Position numbers and translations under genes: made by a program. Below, in pieces: positions 17,064 to 25,700 of a stretch of DNA of 45,911 nt. The stretch comes from Candidatus Moraniibacteriota bacterium (GTDB lineage Bacteria > Patescibacteriota > Minisyncoccia > Moranbacterales > UBA1568). Under the pieces are notes generated by a model, which was not told the DNA's origin, ran no database searches, and saw only the letters and a list, made by a program, of their open reading frames with translations. The stretch covers positions 1 to 45,911 of the forward strand of contig JAGOTT010000009.1 in assembly GCA_018061645.1 (NCBI GenBank). The letters run 5' to 3'. Positions within the stretch are counted from its first letter, which is position 1; the number at the start of each line of letters is the position of its first letter.

Positions 17064-17693
17064 ATGAGTAGGCTCATAAACACGCTCATCACGCAGGGGT
17101 ACCTCAAGTCCGATTCCGCGATCGAGGCGTTCAGCGCCGTTCCGCGGGAAGATTTCGTTCCTGCGGAATTCGAACGGCAGGCGGATACCAATATCCCGCT
17201 TCCGATCGGGTACGGACAGACGGTTTCACAGCCGCTTACCGTAGCGGTGATGCTTGAGCTTCTCGATATCAAGCCGGGACTTTCCGTCCTCGATGTCGGT
17301 TCCGGATCCGGTTGGGCCTCGACACTACTCGCGCACATGGTAGGTGAGGACGGTTCGGTCACGGCGATCGAGCGGATTCCGGAGCTGTACGATTTCGGGA
17401 AGAAAAATATCGACAAGTTCGGATATGTCGGCATGGGGCGGGTGAAATGCGTTCTCGGCGACGGAAGCGAGGGGTATCCCGACGGTGCGCCGTATGACCG
17501 GATCCTCGTTTCCGCATCCGTGGAGGAGATCCCGGTAGCGCTCAAGGCGCAGCTCAAGATCGGCGGAAAGATGGTCATTCCCATTTATAATGCGCTCGCC
17601 TATGTCGAGAAGCGCGGGGAGGACGACTTCTATATCGAACGGTTCCCGGGATTCCTCTTCGTGCCGCTCATAGAAAAGTCCGTGAATTTCTGA
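17064..17693 (+). CDS. pcm: Protein-L-isoaspartate O-methyltransferase
   Basis: PCMT methylates isoaspartyl residues in damaged proteins using S-adenosylmethionine. The 209-residue protein contains AVPREDFVPAEF, the substrate-binding PIGYGQTVSQPLTVAVMLEL, and SAM motif I VLDVGSGSGWASTLLA. The post-I region (VTAIERIPEL) and the later RILVSASVEEIP also fit. ATG 17064 was chosen because it follows a GGAGAG ribosome-binding site overlapping the end of yjbQ; the longer open frame overlaps the previous gene. Protein repair beside thioredoxin fits a stress-maintenance operon. Confidence 0.92.
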   Translation: MSRLINTLITQGYLKSDSAIEAFSAVPREDFVPAEFERQADTNIPLPIGYGQTVSQPLTVAVMLELLDIKPGLSVLDVGSGSGWASTLLAHMVGEDGSVTAIERIPELYDFGKKNIDKFGYVGMGRVKCVLGDGSEGYPDGAPYDRILVSASVEEIPVALKAQLKIGGKMVIPIYNALAYVEKRGEDDFYIERFPGFLFVPLIEKSVNF

Positions 17694-17771
17694 ACGTCGT
17701 TCAGGATTCCGTGACCTTCGGCATCCGCCCGTTCGGTGAAATTCGAGTAATTGCTGATAAGGAAACCGGAT

Positions 17772-18839
17772 ATGTCGGAACAAGCGGAACAGGTTGCACG
17801 ACTGGATAGTGGAACGATCCGGAGGATTACGCGGTTCGTCGTTTTTTTCGTATCCATAGCCGTCATTGTCGCGGTGATCGCATTCCTTGTCATCCGCTCC
17901 GAGTCCCGACGAGCGGGCGGAAGCGAGCATGGGGAAGTCCGATTCACGTTCGAAAAGAACGAGGAAATTCCCTCCCTTGCCGGTCGTCTCGAGGAATCCG
18001 GTCTCATCCGGTCGGAATATGCCTTCCTCTATTTCCTGTGGAGTGAGGATGCCTGGAAAGGCTTGCAGGCCGGCGAGTATCTTCTGAGCGGAACCATGAC
18101 CATTCCGGAGATCGTCGGGAAACTCTCGCGTGGAGAAACGGTTCAAAAGGGGATCAAGGTGACGTTTCCGGAAGGCTGGACGGCCGCGGAAATGGCGGAT
18201 CGGCTTTCGAAAAGCGGGCTCTCTGGGGAAGACTTCCTCGTGCTCGTCAAAAAACCGAAGCCCGAGTGGCGCTCGGAATATCCGTTTCTCACGGATATTC
18301 CCGAAGGAGCCTCGCTTGAAGGCGTGCTGTTTCCGGACACTTATTTTTTCAGTCCCGAACTCGGCGCGGAATCGATCGTCGTGAAAATGCTTGCGAATTT
18401 TGAGGAACGGATGCAGGTAGTCCCGGATTTTTCCGGGAAACGAGGTCAGCCGTGGTATGAGTCGCTCGTTCTTGCGAGTATCATCGAGGCGGAGGTGAAG
18501 ACGGAAAACGATCGCGGGATGGTCGCGGATCTGTTTCTCCGGAGAATAGAGGCGGGGATGCCTCTCCAGAGCGATGCGACGGTGCGGTATGTGCTCGGCG
18601 CGACGAAGGTGCAGCATTCGCTCGACGACATCGCCATCGACTCTCCCTACAATACCTACAAATACAAGGGACTGCCGCCGGGGCCGATCGGGAATCCGGG
18701 GATCGTATCGATGCGTGCGTCGGTGTCTCCGCGGGTCAACCCGTACTGGTATTTCCTCAACAATCCGGAGACCGGAGCGACGGTGTTCTCTGTCACGTTC
18801 GAGGAGCATGTCGCGAACAAGGCGAAGAACGGGCTTTAA
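17772..18839 (+). CDS. mltG: Endolytic transglycosylase MltG
   Basis: MltG cuts nascent glycan strands at the membrane to terminate peptidoglycan polymerisation. The 355-residue protein has a short cytosolic N-terminus, one membrane helix (about 20-43), a LysM-like region (FTFEKNEEIPSLAGRLEESG, about 57-77) and the YceG catalytic domain. The likely catalytic Glu239 lies in LASIIEAEVK, and the family motifs PLQSDATVRY and SPYNTYKYKGLPPGPI follow. ATG 17772 is preceded by AAGGAAA and was preferred to the upstream frame opening at 17751. It is followed 12 nt later by a membrane protein gene. Confidence 0.95.
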   Translation: MSEQAEQVARLDSGTIRRITRFVVFFVSIAVIVAVIAFLVIRSESRRAGGSEHGEVRFTFEKNEEIPSLAGRLEESGLIRSEYAFLYFLWSEDAWKGLQAGEYLLSGTMTIPEIVGKLSRGETVQKGIKVTFPEGWTAAEMADRLSKSGLSGEDFLVLVKKPKPEWRSEYPFLTDIPEGASLEGVLFPDTYFFSPELGAESIVVKMLANFEERMQVVPDFSGKRGQPWYESLVLASIIEAEVKTENDRGMVADLFLRRIEAGMPLQSDATVRYVLGATKVQHSLDDIAIDSPYNTYKYKGLPPGPIGNPGIVSMRASVSPRVNPYWYFLNNPETGATVFSVTFEEHVANKAKNGL

Positions 18840-18851
18840 ATAGAGCGCGCT

Positions 18852-19817
18852 ATGCAGGTTTCACCGAGGAAAGCCGTCGAACTGACATTATTGTTTTTTG
18901 CACTCGGATTTTCTTCGCTCGGATTCGCTTCCGTCGCGTCTTCCGTCTCGGCGGATGACGGGCGGTGGGGCGTGTCTTTGCTGTGGTTCTCGCTCCTCTC
19001 GATCTGCTTCCTGTCGGCCGGCGTTCTCTACCGGAAACGTTCCATGAGCGTGACCTTCATCGTCTGCTCAATCGGACCGAGTCTTTTCTTCGCGTTTACG
19101 TTCGCGCATCTCTTTCTTGTCGCGCTCTCCGTTCTTCTCATGTCGGTCGGATTTCGGAAAATAGGGGACGATATCCGCTCAAGACTCTTGATCTCGTTCC
19201 GGAGAAGCATGGGCGTTGGCGCGTTTTTTTTCGCGCTTCCTTTATCCTTGCTGATCGCGAGCCAATATTATATGGAGATACGATCGGATTCTTGGCAGGA
19301 TCTCGTGCCGCGGTTCTCTCTCGCCGAAGGGAGCGGCGATCTGATTCTTCGCGCCGCCGGGAGCATTTCTCCGGAAATCGGAAAAATCAGGGACGAGCGG
19401 ATGACGGTCGATTCGTTTCTCTCTACCGTGCGAGGAACAGGCGGATATTCCGGAGACGGTATGGATGCATTCATGGATGATGTGGTCGCGTCGCTTTCGC
19501 TTGAGGCGGGGAGGATGGAACTCGGGGAACTTGTCGGGCGCGACCTTTCGGGAGATGAACGCATGGCCGATGTGCTTTCGGAAGCCCTGCGGAACAAGAC
19601 GATCGCCTTTCTTTCCGGCGCGAAGGCGGAGCGGAACCTCCCGAACGGCGCACTGCCCTTTTTCCTCGCGCTCCTCCTCTTCATCACGATTCTTTCGCTG
19701 GCGTCGCTCCTCCGGGGCATCTGGGTCCTGCTCGCGTCCTGGTTCATCCGGCTCCTTATCCGTTCCGGCGCGCTCTCTATCGAAAAAGTCCCTGCCGAAC
19801 AGGAAACCCTGCACTGA
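18852..19817 (+). CDS. Multi-pass membrane protein, unknown function
   Basis: I do not recognise this 321-residue protein. It has a block of about four to five hydrophobic segments in the first 140 residues, a soluble helical middle part (about 145-260, with regularly spaced Glu and Asp) and one or two segments near the C-terminus (about 265-300). The middle part probably faces the outside if the N-terminus is inside. It follows mltG closely and ends 19 nt before the first DGR target. Its stop codon lies just before that target's promoter. Confidence 0.65.
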   Translation: MQVSPRKAVELTLLFFALGFSSLGFASVASSVSADDGRWGVSLLWFSLLSICFLSAGVLYRKRSMSVTFIVCSIGPSLFFAFTFAHLFLVALSVLLMSVGFRKIGDDIRSRLLISFRRSMGVGAFFFALPLSLLIASQYYMEIRSDSWQDLVPRFSLAEGSGDLILRAAGSISPEIGKIRDERMTVDSFLSTVRGTGGYSGDGMDAFMDDVVASLSLEAGRMELGELVGRDLSGDERMADVLSEALRNKTIAFLSGAKAERNLPNGALPFFLALLLFITILSLASLLRGIWVLLASWFIRLLIRSGALSIEKVPAEQETLH

Positions 19818-19821
19818 TTCA

Positions 19822-19830
19822 TGCTATACT
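19822..19830 (+). promoter_or_regulatory. Extended -10 promoter of DGR target 1 (leaderless)
   Basis: TGC followed by TATACT (19825-19830) ends 6 nt before ATG 19837, so transcription should begin at or near the start codon. No Shine-Dalgarno sequence is present. DGR target 2 has the same arrangement with the same spacing. Confidence 0.6.
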
Positions 19831-19836
19831 TCCCTC

Positions 19837-20760
19837 ATGCCTGAATCCTTCCCCATCCCGCAACCAAAGCAAGAACAAGTCCCGTCTCCCTTCGAGATGT
19901 GGCTTGAAACGGAGTTTCCGAAACAATACGAATCTCGAGCGAAAACGCTCGACCGTCTCGGTCTCCTTCGCATCCTTCCCGAATCAGGAATGTATGGAAT
20001 CGTCGATGTTCTCGGGAAGGAATGTTCGTTTCCGGAGATGGAGGATATCAAGGCGAAACTGCTCGAGAACAGGGAATTCTTCGAAAAGAAAGGTGATCAG
20101 GGATTCACGAGACTCGCTATCACTCCCTTCGGAATTCCGACCGCACGTCTCTTCGACACGATGAAGAAAGCCATCCTCAAACATAAGAAAGAAGGAACGC
20201 TTCTTTCCACGAACGGGGATCCGCTCGATCTCGATGAAAACGACCCCTTGTATACCTGGGACGGATACGAGAACCAGGAGATCTCGTATTTCCCCGAATC
20301 ATTCGACCAAGCGAGTCACGGAGGAAAAACAAAGGAGCAGATACTCGAAGAAGAACAACCCTTCCCCGGGTTCCTCGTCTCCTTCATCGAAGAAGACCTC
20401 GAGATCCCAAGACAAGGACAAGAAGAAACGAGGAGCGGGCGGACACGGATCGGAACGAACAAGACTCCGAAAGAATATCTGGAGCTTCTGAAACAGGAAC
20501 CATACCGAGGAGAGTCCGGCACCACCATCGAAGAGTGGACGACCCTCTTCCTCACCACGCTCGAGGAAGAAAACAAAGTCATCGACGACTACGGAAACAA
20601 GAAAAGCTCCGTCAACTGGAACCTTGGGACGTATTTTCCGGCCGGCGGGAGTGTCTCTTGCGCGAACTGGAATCGTGACGGCCGTCGGGTGAGCGTGGAC
20701 TGGGACGATGCGAGGGGTCGGGGCGAGAACGGCGGTTCTCGCGTCGCGGTGAGGGTGTGA
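19837..20760 (+). CDS. DGR variable target protein 1 (C-type-lectin-like C-terminus)
   Basis: This 307-residue protein is the first target of the retroelement. Its last 39 residues are encoded by the variable repeat at 20640-20755 (from about residue 269). The region preceding it, NWNLGTYFPAGG, and the end GGSRVAVRV fit the CLec/FGE-type fold that displays diversified residues in DGR targets. Residues 1-200 are highly charged, contain KALDRLGLL-like KTLDRLGLLRILPESG and HKKEGTLL, and match no family I know. There is no signal peptide or membrane segment, so a cytosolic location is likely. It is homologous end to end with the protein at 25820-26746. The start is supported by the leaderless promoter; the longer open frame overlaps the preceding gene. 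Confidence 0.85.
   Translation: MPESFPIPQPKQEQVPSPFEMWLETEFPKQYESRAKTLDRLGLLRILPESGMYGIVDVLGKECSFPEMEDIKAKLLENREFFEKKGDQGFTRLAITPFGIPTARLFDTMKKAILKHKKEGTLLSTNGDPLDLDENDPLYTWDGYENQEISYFPESFDQASHGGKTKEQILEEEQPFPGFLVSFIEEDLEIPRQGQEETRSGRTRIGTNKTPKEYLELLKQEPYRGESGTTIEEWTTLFLTTLEEENKVIDDYGNKKSSVNWNLGTYFPAGGSVSCANWNRDGRRVSVDWDDARGRGENGGSRVAVRV
20640..20755 (+). repeat. DGR variable repeat VR1
   Basis: This 116-nt segment aligns without gaps to the template at 21191-21306. Counted by eye there are 17 differences; 16 are at template adenines (15 A to G, 1 A to T) and one is C to T. The 3' block TCTCGCGTCGCGGTGAG is unchanged and would serve as the initiation-of-mutagenic-homology site. The stop codon of the target follows 2 nt after the repeat. 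Confidence 0.92.
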
Positions 20761-20813
20761 GATTTCGAAATTTGTTTCTTGTCTTTTCTTTCTCCTTTTT
20801 CTTTTTTTCTTCT

Positions 20814-20903
20814 GTCATTGCGAGCAAAGCGAAGCAATCCAGGGTTTTCCGGCTCACGAATCCATGGATTGCCACATCCTCGCAGATTCGGATTCGCAAT
20901 GAC
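20814..20903. repeat. GTCATTGCGA palindromic element (MITE-like)
   Basis: GTCATTGCGA (20814-20823) and TCGCAATGAC (20894-20903) are perfect inverted ends. A nested pair, GCAATCCA (20834-20841) and TGGATTGC (20865-20872), is also perfect. This matches a type of small palindromic repeat common in diverse bacterial genomes. It lies between VR1 and the template repeat, in a gap that holds no gene. Confidence 0.75.
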
Positions 20904-20963
20904 GAGAGCGTGCGGTGAGAAGCCACCTCCCATCTGAAGATGCGGGGCTGCCGCACATTGCTT

Positions 20964-21021
20964 CTGTCTAGACAGGCGCTTTACCCCGGGCTCCGCATGC
21001 GGAGCCCGGAAGCGTGGACAG
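20964..21021 (+). other. Strong hairpin in the DGR leader upstream of the template
   Basis: A 24-nt perfect palindrome at 20986-21009 (arms CCGGGCTCCG and CGGAGCCCGG, loop CATG) is extended by CGCTT (20977-20981) with AAGCG (21010-21014) and by CTGTC (20964-20968) with GACAG (21017-21021). It may fold at the 5' end of the template RNA or end transcription from target 1; no T-run follows. Confidence 0.55.
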
Positions 21022-21071
21022 ACCCAGCCATCGCGATTGACCTTGGCGGGTACGCAAGAAAATACATACAC

Positions 21072-21120
21072 CCTCACGAATGAGGAAAATGCATCCCTTA
21101 CCACGGAATAGTGAGGGATG
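21072..21120 (+). other. Two short hairpins just upstream of the DGR template
   Basis: CCTCA-CGAA-TGAGG (21072-21085) and CATCCCTTA with TGAGGGATG (21092-21120, one G-T pair) sit in tandem 70 nt before the template repeat. They are candidates for structured parts of the template RNA. The plus-strand frame through them is open but not protein-like. Confidence 0.45.
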
Positions 21121-21190
21121 AAACAGGCAAGCCAATGTATCCGATCGCTACCGTGGTTCCGATCGGGAAACGGACGCATTTTCTCATTAT

Positions 21191-21306
21191 GGCCGACGGG
21201 AATGTCTCTTGCGCGAACTGGAATCGTGACAACCGTCAGGCGAACGTGAACAGGAACGATGCGAGGAATCGGAACGAGAACAACGGTTCTCGCGTCGCGG
21301 TGAGAG
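21191..21306 (+). repeat. DGR template repeat (TR)
   Basis: The 116-nt template has 31 adenines by my count and eleven AAY codons when read in the target frame, as expected for a template built to diversify at AAY. It shares ungapped homology with VR1 (20640-20755) and VR2 (25825-25940). Homology to both begins at GGCCG(A)CGGG and ends at GTGAGAG, where TR diverges from the shared VR end GTGAGGG. TR lies in the same orientation as VR1 and the reverse transcriptase. No clear promoter was found; a TTGACC at 21037 is the best -35-like match. Confidence 0.92.
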
Positions 21307-21307
21307 C

Positions 21308-21649
21308 CTATGTATTGAGACTCCTGAGCCAGCCGCCCTGCATCCGTCCGATCTCGGCGAGCTTGGCTTGGGTCTGGAAAATCCGCGTCTCATTCGCGAG
21401 CTTGAGCTCGAGGAGGAGACGGAGCTTGAAGGCGGTCACCTCGAGGTGACTTCCGGCGCGGATGAGATAGCCGGATTTCATTGGTTTCGGGGCATTTTTC
21501 GCCATGATGAGTTCTTGGAGAAGCGCGAGTATCGACGATTCGAGGCTCTCGCCGAGCGAGTAGCGGAACCGCTTCTCGATATGACCGTTTGTTTCGACGG
21601 CGAATTTGTAGACTTCATACGTTCTGTTTATGATCGGCAATGTGTCCAT
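21308..21649 (-). CDS. avd: Avd-like accessory protein of the DGR (four-helix bundle)
   Basis: This 113-residue protein resembles the bAvd/S23-type four-helix proteins of DGRs, which bind the reverse transcriptase and template RNA and are needed for mutagenic retrohoming. Supporting segments are LPIINRTYEVYKFAVE (helix 1), FRYSLGESLESSILALLQEL (helix 2), IRAGSHLEVTAFKLRLLLEL (helix 3) and ETRIFQTQAKLAEIGRMQGG with the family end GGWLRSL (helix 4). Unusually it is on the minus strand. Its stop codon lies 1 nt beyond the template repeat and its start overlaps the 5' end of the reverse transcriptase frame by 20 nt. The DGR RNA spacer downstream of the template is therefore antisense to this gene. 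Confidence 0.82.
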   Translation of the reverse strand: MDTLPIINRTYEVYKFAVETNGHIEKRFRYSLGESLESSILALLQELIMAKNAPKPMKSGYLIRAGSHLEVTAFKLRLLLELKLANETRIFQTQAKLAEIGRMQGGWLRSLNT

Positions 21650-22121
21650 AGACGTAAGTGTGGAAAATATATGGAAGTGCTGGTTTCTCTTCCGGAAGGG
21701 GAAGAGATCGTCATGTGATATCGATGCGTTCGAGCGTTCTCTTGAGATGAATCTTTCGTCGCTCCATGCCGATATCGCGAACGGTCGCTACCGGCACGGC
21801 GGATATCGTTCGTTCATCGTGTCCGATAACAAGAAACGGGAGATTTCCGTAGCAAGCGTCCGAGACCGGGTCGTGCACCGACTGCTGTACGAATATCTCG
21901 TTCCGATCTATGACCAGACGTTCATCTTCGATGTCTGGTCGTATCGGAAAGAGAAGGGTCTCCTTGGTGCGATCGAACGGACGGAACATTTTTTCTCACG
22001 ATACCCGCGTTCGTTCGTTTGGCGCGCGGATGTGCGGAAGTTCTTCGATAATGTGGATCATCGGATACTGCTCGGGTTGTTGCGGAAGAAAGTATGGAAA
22101 ATTGATCAAAATTTTTTTCTG

Positions 22122-22199
22122 TGTCATTCCGAGCGAGTCCTCGAGTCGAGGAATCTGCCTTTTCATGCTGGAGATTCCTCGGCTATGCTCGGGATGACA
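22122..22199. repeat. TGTCATTCC palindromic element inside the reverse transcriptase
   Basis: TGTCATTCC (22122-22130) and GGGATGACA (22191-22199) are the ends, with one mismatch; internal AGGAATCT and GAGATTCCT also pair. At 78 nt it keeps the reading frame and translates as CHSERVLESRNLPF and so on. Elements with these ends are widespread intergenic palindromes, so this one looks inserted into the gene. Confidence 0.75.
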
Positions 22200-22260
22200 G
22201 AGATGGGACGAGCGACGACACTTCTCGAAGAGGTGATCGGGAGCTATCACGCATCGAATC

Positions 22261-22277
22261 GAGAGAGAGAGAGAGAG
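22261..22277. repeat. (GA)8G microsatellite in the reverse transcriptase
   Basis: Seventeen bases of alternating GA mark the frame change of the reverse transcriptase. Such tracts are prone to replication slippage. Nine or six GA units would restore one continuous frame; eight do not. Confidence 0.8.
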
Positions 22278-22717
22278 TACGGAGGCACGTCAAAAAGGCA
22301 TTCCGATCGGCAATCTGACGAGCCAGATTTTCGCCAATATCTATCTGAATGAGTTGGATCGGTTCGTGAAGCATGTGCTGAAGCCGAAAGTATATCTTCG
22401 CTACGGGGATGATTTCTTTATCATAACAGACGACCGGGAAACGGCAGTCGCCTTTCGTGAACGGATTACCCTTTTTCTTCTCCGTGAGCTTCGGCTGGAA
22501 ATCAACCCGAAGCATGATATACTGATTCCAGTGAAGAAGGGGCTTCGGTTTCTCGGTGTGGAGATTTTTCCGGGCGGACGGAGAATGAACAAGAGGAATC
22601 GGAAACGCATCATTCGGAATCTCGATCGGAAGAATATCGCGAGCTATCGGGGACTCGTCGCGAAGCACGAGAAAAAGAAGCGGATAAAGTTTTTCGATTG
22701 GACGGTACTTGATCGAT

Positions 22718-25700
22718 ATGATGAATTTTGAACGGCGGATAGGAAATATCGTCGGGAGTGCGCGGCGACAGGAGGCGCCGAAAGCGGTTCCCTTCGAGGG
22801 GCGTGCGGCGGTTTCGGCGCGAGCGGATCTGCGGAAGCGCGGACAGGAATTCCGCGTGCGCGTGCTCAATATGGAACGGCCGAAAGACGCATCGTCGGAG
22901 GAATACGACCGGAGCCTCGGGCTCGTCTTCCGCGAATCGAAAGGGGAGGCGGCGCTTGATCTGAATACTTCGTCTCTGGAGGATTTTGAACATGAGGCGG
23001 AGCGGTTCCGGGGACTGGCGGAGGCGAAGCGGGACGTTTTCCCGAGGTACGCCGCGTTTCTTTCGGCGCGAGCGGCGAAATGTGCCGAAGCGACGGGCGC
23101 GGATACCGCTCCGGATATCGTTTCCGCGGGAGCGTGTCTTGATACGATCCGCGACATCGACCCGAACACGCCGGCGAATCTCCTGCCGGATGCGATGATT
23201 CTTGGCTTGCGTGCGCGTGAAGCGTTGCGACTTCCGATGCCGGACATGAAAGCGGTCACGGAGGCCGCCCTCGACGACCCGTCGCTTCTCGTCGATTACG
23301 CGCTCGCGCTTGCGGAAAGCGACCGGAATGATTTTCTGGATCTCCTTCCGGAGGAGAAGCGCCGCGCGGTGTCCGTCGCGCTCGACGCGTCGGTTTCGCG
23401 CGTGCTCCACCAGTCGATCGTCGAGAAGGGGAGTGACGAGGAGGGGCAGCGATCCCGCGTCCGGCTTCGTCTCTATAACGGACTCCGCGAAACGCTTGAA
23501 CGCGGCGGAGCGGACGAAAAGGCGATCGCAAAGATCCTTGCGGAATCCATCGGTTCGCTCGGTGAGGATACGCGGCAGCTTCTTCTTGAGATTCTCCGCG
23601 ACGAATATGAGGCGGAGAATGATGATGCGGAAGAAGGGCAAGCCGATCATGCGCCACGCGTGATGAAAGTGTTCCTCGACCATTTCGATGATTTCCGGGG
23701 GAATGATATCGCGCTCCAGGTTGCCGGAAGCGCGGAGACGAATCGGCACCTCTCGATATTCATCCTCGGGAAGCTCATCAAAAACGGGTATCTTTCACCG
23801 GAGGTGAAACAGTGGTGGAGCGAGGAAAAAGCGGTGAAGGGGAAGGGACTCGATACGGAAAAGGCGCGGCTTGAAGTCATCAAGCGGACGATATCCGATC
23901 TCGGTGTCGTGCCGAGTCGGGAGATCCTTTCATTCCTTGCCGATGATCGGCAGTGGGAAGGGGTGACGCTCGAGGAGCGCATCGCGAAAATCCGCTCGAG
24001 CCAGGAGGAATTCTCCGGCATCACGGACAATCACGAGCTTGCGGCGGTGCTTTCGCAGGATGAACGAAAGGCGATGGTCTACTATCTCCTCCACGGAGGA
24101 GACGACCGGTTCAACCTCATCAACAGCTACGGGTTCGGAAAATTCAAGGAGATGGTCGGACTCATGAACGACCTGACGATCCACGAGCAGCCGATGCGGG
24201 TCTTTGAAAAGACGCTTCTCTCCGGTGGGATATCGGAAGATGCCGCGAAGATGATCGCGGATCGTCTCCGTTCGGGGCATCATCCGATCGGTGGCGCGCA
24301 GAGGCACGTCGACGTGAGTTTCGATGTGAGCGAGAACGCACTCGTGAAGAATGCCAATCTCGAGATCGGTCGCGTGCTCGGTCGGGAGCAGCTCGGCATC
24401 GCCATGCTTTTCCCGATGTATCGGGAATTCCTGGAGAGCGAGGCGGACGGGATGGGTGGGGAGGCGCTTGAGCGTATGAAGGGTGCGGATACGCTTGCCG
24501 ACCGGCTTGTGCTTCTCGGGGAAATCGAAACAGCGTATCCCGATTTCCGTTCACGTGCGATCGCGGAGCTTTCGGAAAATTGGCGTGCGTTCGGTGAGAA
24601 GATGATTCTTGAATTCCCGCTCGAGCAGGTGTTCGGTGAGCGGAGCGTTCCAGTGCGCGGGGAAGAGCTGCTTCCCCGGCTCGATACGAAGCGCGTGGAT
24701 TTGAAACGCATGAAGAAGGATCTTCTCGTGATCCTTCGGGGCGGGGATAAGAAACTCGCTGCGCTTCAGCGCGACATCCAGAAGAAACGGAAGGCGCGCG
24801 CGAATCTGCTCTCGGGGCTCGATCGGCAGGAGGATGGCCCGGGACGTGACGCACTTCAGGAAAAAATCCGCGGTGTCGAGGCGGAGCTTCGCGTCCTTGA
24901 AGCCGAGAAGGCGGCGCTCGGCGACCGAAAATCGGTCGATCGGTTCGCGCACATGAGCGAAGAGGAGCGGAAGGCGGAAGTCGAACGGATCGGGAGCGAG
25001 ATCCTCGCGCTCACCGAGAAGTCGCCGAGCGCGATCTTCACCTATATCACGATGCAGGTTTTGGGCGAAGATCGCCTCCGCGAGAGCGATATCGCACTCG
25101 TGCAGGAGATCGAGAGCCATCTTCAAGGACCGTTCCAGGCGATCGCCGACGCCGCGGCGTATCGGAAACCGCTTGCGGACAAGACTGAAAAGAAACGTAT
25201 GCGGGTAAGGCTCGAGTATCTCGACAAGACGGACCGGTTCATGAACATGGTGCGGTTCGCGGACAGCAAGATCTGCTGTTTCTCGAGCAGTAACTACGAG
25301 CAGACGATCCAGCACGGAACCCAAAACAAATATTGGGTCGCGTCCATCAATGCCGACCCGCTCTCGTTCGTCATCTCGATAGAGTCACCTCAGGAAGAGA
25401 CCGAGGACGCCGCTCATGCGAAACGACCGACGCCGAAAGAGAATCTCGGATTCATCTTCGGGAGCTTCGGGGCGGACGAGGAAGGAAAGCCGGCGATTCT
25501 TCTCAATGGTATCTACTACGCACCGGGGCTCGAGGACAAGGCGCAGATGGAGTCGATGCTTTCCGGCGTCGAGCGGATATTCGACGGACTGCCGATTCGA
25601 ACGGTCGCCCTTGCGGGGCGGTATGGCGGGTCTTTCGGTGAGAACGCGGTTCCGGATGGGTATTCGAAAGACGCCGTGCGGCTCACGCGGCTCCGTGCGC

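Larger units (their letters stand above)
21630..22731 (+). pseudogene. DGR reverse transcriptase, frameshifted at a GA tract
   Basis: Two frames together encode one retron/group-II-like DGR reverse transcriptase. The first (from ATG 21630, alternatives GTG 21642 or 21660) has GRYRHGGYRSFIV, ASVRDRVVHRLLYEYLVPIY and motif A VWRADVRKFFDNVDH with Asp134. The second frame, used from the GA tract onward, has GIPIGNLTSQIFANIYLNEL (motif B region), YLRYGDDFF (catalytic YGDD, 22402-22413) and GLRFLGVEIF. The frames meet in (GA)8G at 22261-22277. Adding one GA or removing two joins them. A 78-nt palindromic element (22122-22199) adds about 30 residues in frame between motif A and the LLEEVIGSYH helix. 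As written the protein lacks its catalytic YGDD, yet the variable repeats show past activity. The stop overlaps the next gene by 14 nt. Confidence 0.85.

Noticed and set aside
20986-21009. 24-nt perfect palindrome as a phage or integron attachment site
   Set aside because: No integrase, transposase or duplicated core is in the window. Its place in the DGR leader makes an RNA hairpin the simpler reading.
21111-21449. Plus-strand open frame running through the template repeat
   Set aside because: It is open only because the template copies coding sequence. Downstream of the repeat it becomes the Arg/Ser-rich shadow of avd, and upstream it has no start signals.
21368-21718. Plus-strand 116-residue frame opposite avd
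   Set aside because: It is the complement of the well-supported Avd-like protein and overlaps the reverse transcriptase start in another frame.
21657-22352. Reverse transcriptase as a complete, shorter enzyme in the first frame alone
   Set aside because: The first frame loses homology after the GA tract and lacks YGDD, while the second frame resumes at the correct motif, so a frameshift explains the data better.
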